Program-made: the position numbers and the translations under genes
Origin: Pedobacter roseus
Lineage (GTDB): Bacteria > Bacteroidota > Bacteroidia > Sphingobacteriales > Sphingobacteriaceae
Direction: 5' to 3'
NCBI RefSeq assembly: GCF_014395225.1
Contig: NZ_CP060723.1
Span: 2,046,001-2,110,000 of the forward strand
DNA: 64,000 bases
Part shown: positions 18,401-24,376 of the stretch, piece by piece
Position numbering within the stretch: position 1 is the stretch's first letter
How the letters are laid out: each line of letters begins with the position of its first letter
Notes under the pieces: model-generated
What the model saw: the letters and a program-made list of their open reading frames with translations, nothing else
Database searches by the model: none
Told to the model about the DNA's origin: nothing

Positions 18401-19488
18401 GGCTTAACGATTTTGCGATTTATGTGGCTATTAAACAACATCACCAGCATTTAGAATGGTACCATTGGCCTGATGAATTTAAGAAAAACGACCATGAAAC
18501 AGTTGAAAGATTTATTAAGAAAAACGCCAGCGAAATCGATGAAATTAAATGGCAGCAGTTTATCTTTTATAAACAGTGGGCGCAACTGAAACAATATGCC
18601 AACCAGAATGGGGTGGATATTATTGGCGATCTTCCATTTTATGTAGACCGCGACTCAGTTGAAGTTTGGGCTCATCCGGAACTGTTTAAATTGGATGCTG
18701 ATCTCAATCCGGAACGAGTTGCTGGTGTTCCACCTGATTATTTTAACGAAAAGGGACAGCTTTGGGGCATGCCAGTTTTTAACTGGGAAAATATAAAAGC
18801 GGACGGTTATGCCTGGTGGGTGAAACGTTTGAAGAAAAATATTGAGCTTTTTGATTTGCTCCGACTCGATCATTTCAGGGCTTTTTCTTCCTATTGGGAA
18901 ATTCCGGCAGGAGATACTGACGCCACAAATGGTAAATGGGTACAAGGTCCCGGAACTGCATTTTTCAAAACAATTGAAAACGCACTGGGCGAGTTACCCT
19001 TTATTGCAGAAGATTTAGGCGAAATATCTGATGATGTTGAAATTTTGCGGAACGAACTGAAATTTCCAGGCATGAAAGTGCTACAGTTTTCGTTTGGAGA
19101 AGATCTTTTGGCCTCGCCCCACATTCCGCATAATTTCGATTCTGTAAATAGTATCGTATATAGCGGAACACATGATAATAACACCATTAAGGGTTGGTTT
19201 ATAGCAGAAATGAATAGCAAAGCCCGAGAAAGGTTAAATCTCTACTCAGGCGCTAGGGTGAACGAAAATAATGTAAACGGAACAATCCTGAGGATGGTTT
19301 ATGCTTCAATTGCTAAAATAGCGATCTTACCCATTCAGGATATTTTAAGCTTAAGTGAAGATGCCCGGATGAATACTCCTGGGAGCATGGAAAACAATTG
19401 GTTGTGGCGTTTAAAATCAGAAAATTTAACGGTTGAGGTTATAAACTGGCTTAAAAAGCAGACAGAAATGTACGGCAGGGCTATTTAA
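15439..19488 (+). CDS. Fused maltooligosyltrehalose synthase / 4-alpha-glucanotransferase (TreY-MalQ)
   Basis: This single 1349-residue frame carries two enzymes. Residues 1-845 are TreY (GH13_26), which isomerises the reducing-end alpha-1,4 bond of maltodextrin to alpha-1,1: YRIQFNQNFNF, DIVPNHMAFH, LRIDHIDGL with Asp252, VEKILAG with Glu280, and MAKGVEDTLMFTYNR. Residues 855-1349 are MalQ (GH77, disproportionating enzyme): SAGILMHITSLPSSFGIGDLG, DLPFYVDRDSVEVWAHP, GVPPDYFNEKGQLWG, RLDHFRAF with nucleophile Asp1144, AEDLG with Glu1191, and THDNNT with Asp1246. Both active sites look intact. The junction (about 845-855, ALKHRQPERSAGIL) has no long linker. It overlaps treZ by 8 bp. Confidence 0.95.
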   Translation: MYKPQSTYRIQFNQNFNFKSLDQIIPYLKNLGIETLYASPIFEALPGSSHGYDVVNPLKINPEIGTEKELFAINKKLKAAGINWLQDIVPNHMAFHPNNAWLMDVLEKGEKSKFSAFFDIDYSEKLMVPFLGENLEDAISNLAVQVAKKGQKYILSYGESNWPVNAEGLNFIQQNKLNEINKNPELLTELIGLQHYRLCNWQETDKKINYRRFFTVNSLICLNIQNSEVFKTYHQYIFQLVEKGIFQGLRIDHIDGLYDPKVYLDQLREQVGEDVYIVVEKILAGKEQMPAEWKAQGNTGYDFLAMSNNLLTNKAGEKPFNQLYQQVTGKKQDPEKLMHEKKTAILYKHMHGELDNLFNLFRSSGLMDEKRALAVGEEKIKEALGEMLIQMPVYRYYHYEFPLSPEDSSKIKDLLLPVMVHPELGEAGKFLEEVFLINPARKDNAYNQKLQAFYQRCMQFTGPLMAKGVEDTLMFTYNRFVGHSEVGDAADAFGITAEEFHQDMIQRQLSWPLSMNGSSTHDTKKGEDIRARLNVLTDIPNRWAKVVHELLQLTAALQAKTPSFKWLHQNDIYLIIQTTLGALTMPGIVEDDIHERLGQYIEKALREAKKRSDWAEPDEDYENKLKEFAQLLISDGSEGYQILTAFLAEIADFAIVNSLTQLLLKFTCPGIPDIYQGTELWDLSLVDPDNRRAVDYERSADLMADLQNSTTKSLWQERYSGKIKLWLTKTLLKVRTENHLILEEGDYVPLTVRGKYSKNIFAFARKLDQQWIVVAVPLGLASLTKNIADKAFDWLDTEIILPKNAPTSWRDLLSAQTFSKDLLNEGIQVNQLFAEIPLAIIALKHRQPERSAGILMHITSLPSSFGIGDLGTDAKNFVDFLSASKQRYWQILPLNPTKAENGHSPYSSNSAMAGNVLLISPELLIQDGLLTSKEMENAALPSNEQVDFKAVEKSKAELLNKAYQRFLKTTDPILQKLYKDFCSKEKDWLNDFAIYVAIKQHHQHLEWYHWPDEFKKNDHETVERFIKKNASEIDEIKWQQFIFYKQWAQLKQYANQNGVDIIGDLPFYVDRDSVEVWAHPELFKLDADLNPERVAGVPPDYFNEKGQLWGMPVFNWENIKADGYAWWVKRLKKNIELFDLLRLDHFRAFSSYWEIPAGDTDATNGKWVQGPGTAFFKTIENALGELPFIAEDLGEISDDVEILRNELKFPGMKVLQFSFGEDLLASPHIPHNFDSVNSIVYSGTHDNNTIKGWFIAEMNSKARERLNLYSGARVNENNVNGTILRMVYASIAKIAILPIQDILSLSEDARMNTPGSMENNWLWRLKSENLTVEVINWLKKQTEMYGRAI

Positions 19489-19584
19489 GTTTCTTTTGGA
19501 GTGAGCTATTCGGGTTAAATTAGGGTGCAATGGTAACAAATTTACTAAAGAAGCATCAAAATGCCTTTCTTTTGCACCCAGATA

Positions 19585-19613
19585 TTGTTTTTTAATAGAA
19601 TTGTTTAGTTTTG
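19585..19613 (+). promoter_or_regulatory. Promoter of the histone-like gene
   Basis: TTG at 19585-19587, 18-nt spacer, perfect -7 TAGTTTTG at 19606-19613, 75 bp before the ATG at 19689. Confidence 0.7.
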
Positions 19614-19688
19614 CGGCCCGTAAATTGCATACGGAAAGAAAACAAAATGATAACCAGGATCTGTAAAAGATCCCAATTAAAAACAATT

Positions 19689-19868
19689 ATGGACAAATTC
19701 AAACAAGTACAGGAAGTTATCGCTTCAGTTGAAGCTGATGTAGCAAAATTTTATGATGGTGGTAATGCTGCAGCAGGTACACGTGTACGTAAAGCAATGC
19801 AAGATTTAAAAGTATTGGCTCAAGATATCAGAGCTGAGGTTACTGAAAAGAAAAATACTGCAAAATAA
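19689..19868 (+). CDS. Histone H1-like (Hc1-type) DNA-binding protein
   Basis: This 59-residue alpha-helical protein MDKFKQVQEVIASVEADVAK... contains FYDGGNAAAGTRVRKAMQDLK and a basic end EKKNTAK. The GTRVRKAMQDLK segment is the signature of the small Hc1-like histone family (PF07432-like) that is very abundant in Bacteroidota. It is likely a nucleoid-associated protein. A longer open frame begins at TTG 19611, but this is inside the -7 box, so ATG 19689 is chosen. It has its own promoter and terminator, so it is a single-gene transcript with a leader of about 70 nt. Confidence 0.88.
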   Translation: MDKFKQVQEVIASVEADVAKFYDGGNAAAGTRVRKAMQDLKVLAQDIRAEVTEKKNTAK

Positions 19869-19889
19869 TTGAACCGCATTTTAGCATAT

Positions 19890-19922
19890 AAAGCTTCTGG
19901 TATATGCCAGGAGCTTTTTTGT
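19890..19922 (+). terminator. Terminator after the histone-like gene
   Basis: AAGCTTCTGG (19891-19900) pairs with CCAGGAGCTT (19907-19916) with one wobble and runs into a T stretch. Confidence 0.8.
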
Positions 19923-20303
19923 TTTCTGGTGTTTGTAGTTTACCATCCGCATTGCTACGCACACAATTTTTATAGAAGATCTTATACGCTATACCAATCT
20001 TGGCTTATATATGTCTTGTATGGTTAATTCACAGCAATTAATTAATAGCATCACTTTTATCCATTATTCAATCCCGCAAATTGCACAGATTGAAACTCAG
20101 ATTTTAAAAATAAAACGTCTGTTTCTTGATTTTCTTATCGTGTGGATACTGCTTCACCAATATTTGTAACTGCCAATGCGATACTTAAAACTCGTAAACT
20201 TAAATTGTCGACTGAAATTTTTTTACACTAATTTGGAATATGTTTTTTGATTAATGTCAATTACAATCACTGTTTATCATTCCTTACTATAAGCGGATAG
20301 TAT

Positions 20304-20417
20304 TAATTTTGTTGCACATGAATTTGATTGTCTATCCGTTCGTGTAAGTAGGATTTGTTTAATTTGTGATGACTTTAAGCAAAGGAAAGGTAAACATGCA
20401 AATGTTTGCCTTTTTTT
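20304..20417 (+). ncRNA. Candidate small RNA transcription unit (promoter to terminator, about 100 nt)
   Basis: A perfect -7 box TAATTTTG (20304-20311) is followed about 75 bp later by a strong hairpin (20386-20397 pairing with 20402-20413, GCAA loop, seven T). Between them the only frame is nine codons (ATG 20318, MNLIVYPFV). No protein gene is present, yet the unit has its own start and stop, and the next gene has a separate -7 box at 20453. A short structured RNA or leader peptide is the simplest reading. The rest of the 19.9-20.3 kb spacer shows nothing recognisable. Confidence 0.4.
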
Positions 20418-20452
20418 GTGCATTATTCATACCGCTGCACTTATAATTTATT

Positions 20453-20460
20453 TACTTTTG
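20453..20460 (+). promoter_or_regulatory. CDF transporter promoter -7 element TACTTTTG
   Basis: A perfect TAnnTTTG 17 bp before ATG 20478 (32 bp before the alternative ATG 20493). No clear -33. Confidence 0.6.
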
Positions 20461-20477
20461 CAGTCCTATAAGATTAT

Positions 20478-21380
20478 ATGCGGGGTGTAAATATGGCGGA
20501 AGCAACAAATGAGCAAATAGCAATCAAGGCAACTTACTTTAGTATCATCGGTAACACCTCTTTGGCCCTCATTAAAGGCGCAGCCGGAATTTTTGGAAAT
20601 TCTTATGCCCTTATCGCAGATGCTATTGAATCAACTGCCGATATTTTTTCGTCAGTTTTAGTGCTCTTCGGGATCAAATACTCCAACCGTCCCGCCGATG
20701 AAAACCACCCTTACGGTCATGGCAGGGCAGAACCTTTAATCACATTTTTAGTCGTTGGTTTTTTAATCACTTCAGCCACCATAATTGCTTACGAGAGTAT
20801 CGAAAACATACAGACCCCTCATGGTTTGCCCAAACCCTTTACCTTATTTATTCTTGGCGCAATCATCATCTGGAAGGAAATTTCTTTCCGCCTGGTGATG
20901 AAGAGGAGCAAAGAAACCAACAGTTCATCCTTAAAGGCAGATGCCTGGCATCATAGAAGCGATGCCATTACCTCCGTTGCCGCTTTTATCGGCATTTCGG
21001 TGGCCTTGTTTATGGGTAAAGGTTATGAGTCTGCAGATGATTGGTCGGCCTTGTTTGCGGCAGGTTTTATCCTGTATAACTGTTACCATATTTTCAGACC
21101 AGCTTTGGGCGAGATAATGGATGAAAACCTCTATGAAGATATCATTGAAGAAATCAGAAAGGTTTCTACAACCGTTCAGGGTATTTCGGGCACCGAAAAA
21201 TGTTTTATCCGTAAATCAGGCATGAAATACCATGTTGATCTCCATGCATTGGTTGATGGCAGTCTTTCGGTTAGGGCAGGCCACGAACTTGCCCATAAAC
21301 TTCAGGATACGTTGCACCACGATATTCCTGAACTGGGCAATATTTTGATCCATATTGAACCTTCAGGGCATCATGATTAA
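20478..21380 (+). CDS. Cation diffusion facilitator (CDF) family metal exporter
   Basis: This 300-residue inner-membrane protein exchanges Zn2+/Fe2+/Mn2+-type cations for protons. It has six hydrophobic spans over residues 15-215, the first metal site region YALIADAIESTADIFSS (Asp/Glu/Asp rather than the usual His/Asp), NHPYGHGRAEP in the loop, and the second half-site DAWHHRSDAITS. The C-terminal cytoplasmic domain (about 215-300) ends HDIPELGNILIHIEPSGHHD, rich in metal ligands. The likely start is 20478; ATG 20493 (MAEATNEQ) is as good. Confidence 0.9.
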   Translation: MRGVNMAEATNEQIAIKATYFSIIGNTSLALIKGAAGIFGNSYALIADAIESTADIFSSVLVLFGIKYSNRPADENHPYGHGRAEPLITFLVVGFLITSATIIAYESIENIQTPHGLPKPFTLFILGAIIIWKEISFRLVMKRSKETNSSSLKADAWHHRSDAITSVAAFIGISVALFMGKGYESADDWSALFAAGFILYNCYHIFRPALGEIMDENLYEDIIEEIRKVSTTVQGISGTEKCFIRKSGMKYHVDLHALVDGSLSVRAGHELAHKLQDTLHHDIPELGNILIHIEPSGHHD

Positions 21381-21589
21381 TGCCGTTCAAGCCAAAAAGT
21401 AACGGATATGATAAATTGATCACTTGATTTCAAAATACTCTTGACTAATATTTGCGGCGTGAACAAAGTTGTCATTTTTCTGCTGTTCCCGATCATTATA
21501 TTTAATACTTTAAATTATATTTAATCCAAAGATTTCTCGACTTCACTCAAAATGATGATTTAAAGAGAATAATTATCAGCAAATCGGTT

Positions 21590-22201
21590 ATGCTTCAAAA
21601 CAGGGTAAATCCATCCGGACAAATCATTAAAACACCTCACCGTGGAGCATGGCTGGGTAACCGTGGGGTATTGCATAACGAACAACAGGAGATCGTACGT
21701 CCTTATAAAATCAAAGCCTGGATTACCTGTGTTCTTGAATTTAGGAACAGGCACCGTGAGGTAATGCAGCCCAACCGTTGGACAGAGTTATTCTTTTTAG
21801 ACGAAGCCACCGCATTTTCTGCCGGTCACCGTCCTTGCTTCCAATGTCGTTACGAAGATCATCAACGGTTTAAAACTTATTGGTTAAAAAGTAACCCCGA
21901 ATATGGGTTTGATATGAAAACCCCTGTTTCTGAAATCGACAATATTCTTCATCAGGAAAGGGTTACAGCCAATAAAATCAAAGTCACATACCAAGAGAAA
22001 TTAGTTGATCTTCCTGATGGTACTTTTGTTCTTTATCAAGACCAGTCTTATTTGTTAAAACAAAATCAATTGCATTTATGGACACCTGCAGGTTATGAAA
22101 AATCCATTGCATTACCTGATTTGGAGATGGTTAATGTTTTAACTCCAAAATCATTTGTAAATATGTTTAAGGGTGGGTATCTCCCTCAGATGGGCAAATA
22201 A
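21590..22201 (+). CDS. Conserved uncharacterised protein with a Cys-x2-Cys motif
   Basis: This 203-residue soluble protein resembles a conserved family of unknown function found across Proteobacteria and Bacteroidota: RVNPSGQIIKTPHRGAWLGNRG, then RPYKIKAWITCVLEF, ELFFLDEATAFSAGHRPCFQCR and FNMF-like end. The GHRPCFQCR segment recalls the Cys-x2-Cys of Ada-type metal sites, but only two cysteines are present there, so metal binding is a guess. It is a single gene. The spacer before it carries a degenerate REP-like piece at 21528-21558 (AGATTTCTCGACTTCACTC). Confidence 0.7.
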   Translation: MLQNRVNPSGQIIKTPHRGAWLGNRGVLHNEQQEIVRPYKIKAWITCVLEFRNRHREVMQPNRWTELFFLDEATAFSAGHRPCFQCRYEDHQRFKTYWLKSNPEYGFDMKTPVSEIDNILHQERVTANKIKVTYQEKLVDLPDGTFVLYQDQSYLLKQNQLHLWTPAGYEKSIALPDLEMVNVLTPKSFVNMFKGGYLPQMGK

Positions 22202-22405
22202 AAGATAAAATCTTAGTATTAATTGTATTGTGCTATGTGCGAAGCGCTGATATCCTGTATTCCATCATTTCTAACAATATTCCTTTATTACTATTTATAT
22301 GGCTTTAAATAATAACAAAATATATCTTTATCTGCATAATAAATAATACAAAAAATACAAATAAGTAATTTTTATTTCCTAATTTGTATCTTCTTAGTCG
22401 TATTA

Positions 22406-23049
22406 ATGAAAAATGTCGTCTCTCTCTCTCTGTTTTGATTATCCTGTTTATGTCGTTCGGCATGAGCTGTAATTCCAGTAAAAATTTAATTGCCCAACAA
22501 AGTATAAACCAAAAAGTATTTAGAGCATCACAGGGTGCCAAAAAGATCAATGGCGATCAACTCATCGAAGCCATGTTAGCTGAAAGGTTTCTTTTCGATA
22601 AAATGCTGATCAGGAATGGTTTTAATGCTCAGAACCAATACCCAAAAGTAATCTCAATACTTAATAGGGAAGCAGTTACAGTTTCATTTAATGGTTTGGA
22701 TTACAATATTATGCAGAACAAAATCGTTGGCATTAAAGGCATTAAGTTATCCTTATCCGCATTAACTACCCTCACAGAGAAAATGGTAAAGTTAGATCAG
22801 AATCAGCAATATTATTGTGAGCAGGCCAATTTAGCTTACCAGGTAAAAAATCGTGATCTGCAAACCATTAAAACGTTCGACCGGCAATATTTTGCAGCAC
22901 TAAGAATTATCAGGCTGATTACGCACAACATTGCAGAAATGGCTAGGAAACCGAATCCATCTGTATTAATAGAAATATCGATAGCCAAAATTAAACTACC
23001 AGATAGTAAAATTGAATTTAAAAAAAGTTATGTTGCAGAGGTTGAATAA
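22406..23049 (+). CDS. Putative lipoprotein, out of frame at a (TC)6 tract (phase-variable or frameshifted)
   Basis: From 22432 to 23049 the frame encodes a roughly 200-residue hydrophilic protein of no recognised family. The best start, ATG 22406 (MKNVVSLSL), is in another frame and stops after ten codons. Removing one TC unit from 22419-22431 joins them and gives MKNVVSLSVLIILFMSFGMSC, a textbook lipoprotein signal peptide with lipobox FGMSC. In the frame as it stands, the only upstream start is TTG 22384, which lies in a promoter-like TTTG; ATG 22450 would cut off most of the signal. I infer an OFF state of a switch, or simple decay. Confidence 0.65.
22419..22431 (+). repeat. (TC)6T dinucleotide tract in a signal-peptide coding region
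   Basis: Thirteen bases of alternating TC at codons 5-9 of the lipoprotein. Loss of one unit restores the frame. Confidence 0.8.
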
Positions 23050-23069
23050 CCTGTTGAGGATTATGTAGT

Positions 23070-23303
23070 TTATTTCACACCAGTCACCATATAAACACTC
23101 TGTCCAACTGCACCTTCATAGCCAAATACCAGTTTATACTCGTAAAAATTTTCAATTTCACTTTTAAAAGAATCAAACGAAGGTGTTTCTGTTGATGCAT
23201 ATTTCGGATCCCATTGAAATTTACTGCCAATTTTTAAAGTGGGTTTATTTCCGTTATTAGCATGGTTGATGATTAATTGGCTAGGGGTGATGATGTTTTC
23301 CAT
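23070..23303 (-). CDS. Small hypothetical protein
   Basis: This 77-residue soluble protein (MENIITPSQLIINHANNGNK...) contains a central KFQWDPKYASTETPSFDSFKSEIENFYEYKLVFGY and ends VGQSVYMVTGVK. No signal peptide, Cys or known motif. Codon use and composition look like those of its neighbours. It is convergent with the lipoprotein gene, with a 20-bp gap. No family is recognised. Confidence 0.55.
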   Translation of the reverse strand: MENIITPSQLIINHANNGNKPTLKIGSKFQWDPKYASTETPSFDSFKSEIENFYEYKLVFGYEGAVGQSVYMVTGVK

Positions 23304-23473
23304 ATCTAAAATTTAATGATCTTATCTATGTAATTTAACGCATAACTTACCTAATTGTTTCCAAGCTAATGTAACAATTAGAAAAGAGTATCTGCATGCA
23401 GCACCTTAAATCAGTAGAAAAATATATGAAAATGGCGTTTTTATCCCCCTGAAGATCATAGTATAAGTATAAT

Positions 23474-23932
23474 TTAAATGAAATGATACAAAAAGACTAC
23501 ATCGCCTACATAAGCAGGTTTTGGTTGATCTTTGATGACCAGCGTAGCCTGGATAGTAACTTTTGTAATTCCGCGCAGATTGCTGATGCAGTTTAACTTT
23601 GCCTTTAATTGCACTTCATTGTTTACCAGCACCGCCTGTCCAAACCTGAAACTTTCAATCCCGTAGTTAATTTCCATTTTGATGTTGCGCACGTCCGCAA
23701 TCTGTTTCCACAGGTATGGAATTAAAGATAAAGTAAGGTAACCATGTGCAATGGTAGCTTTAAACGGACCTTCGTTCTGGGCTCTTTCCGGATCGGTATG
23801 GATCCATTGATGATCTAAGGTTGCATCTGCAAATTTATTGATCTGCTCCTGGTCTATGGTATGCCACTGTGAAACACCTAGCTCTTTACCAAGATGTGAT
23901 TGATATTCTTCAAAATTGTTGATCACCAACAT
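23474..23932 (-). CDS. MaoC-family acyl dehydratase ((R)-enoyl-CoA hydratase-like)
   Basis: This 152-residue hot-dog-fold protein has the hydratase signature FADATLDHQWIHTDPERA (Asp and His catalytic pair about residues 36-45), followed by GPFKATIAHGYLTLSLIP and INYGIESFRF. Family members hydrate trans-2-enoyl-CoA or act in fatty acid or polyketide steps. The start ATG 23932 is one base after the stop of a decayed upstream frame (23934-24038), suggesting it was once the second gene of an operon. Confidence 0.9.
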   Translation of the reverse strand: MLVINNFEEYQSHLGKELGVSQWHTIDQEQINKFADATLDHQWIHTDPERAQNEGPFKATIAHGYLTLSLIPYLWKQIADVRNIKMEINYGIESFRFGQAVLVNNEVQLKAKLNCISNLRGITKVTIQATLVIKDQPKPAYVGDVVFLYHFI

Positions 23933-23933
23933 A

Positions 23934-24038
23934 TTATTCTTTTATGGGGTTTAGCACTATTTTAACAATTCCTTTAGGTACAGTACTTCCTTCAGGGATA
24001 TCGCTGGGATGGACTCATCTGCTCCCAATTATAATCAT
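23934..24038 (-). pseudogene. Remnant ORF coupled to the MaoC gene
   Basis: One minus-strand frame from ATG 24038 reads MIIIGSR, TGA, VHPSDIPEGSTVPKGIVK, then IVLNPIKE and TAA. The stop lies one base before the MaoC ATG (TAATATG), as in coupled operons. The internal TGA (24015-24017) is the only interruption. The second half is protein-like, but too short to place in a family. It may be the tail of a lost gene or a short peptide with one nonsense change. Confidence 0.3.
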
Positions 24039-24332
24039 AATAACTGTGCCTTTAACATTATACGTATAAAAATGTTTAAAAGATTTTTACAGGTACATTC
24101 CATAAAAGTGTTAATATATTAATAAACAGTTGGTTTCGGTATATTGATTGATTAGCATTTTTGCTGAATAATAATGCGATTTTGCTGATGGATGTTGATT
24201 AATTCCAATTTTGCAGGATATTTTTTTTGATTTTGTACTGTTCGTTTATGTACAAATATTGTCCATTTTCGAACAGGCATTTTTATTTTAGACCCAATAA
24301 ATTGGCCTAATTACTGGTTCAGCCAACTTCTC

Positions 24333-24340
24333 TATATTTG
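24333..24340 (+). promoter_or_regulatory. ABC permease promoter -7 element TATATTTG
   Basis: A perfect TAnnTTTG box 37 bp before ATG 24377. A TTG at 24338 is part of this box and not a start. The rest of the 23.94-24.33 kb spacer shows only a 12-bp A+T palindrome at 24111-24122. Confidence 0.65.
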
Positions 24341-24376
24341 GCACAGGAATGGCGCTTTCAATCGAAATTTAGAGCT

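Noticed and set aside
21460..21525. 22-codon GTG-started hydrophobic peptide (MNKVVIFLLFPIIIFNTLNYI)
   Set aside because: It would start about 5 bp after a weak -7-like box and ends at once. Too short and unsupported.
24111..24122. TTAATATATTAA palindrome as an operator
   Set aside because: It is pure A/T in an A+T-rich gap, more than 200 bp from the permease promoter, so chance explains it.
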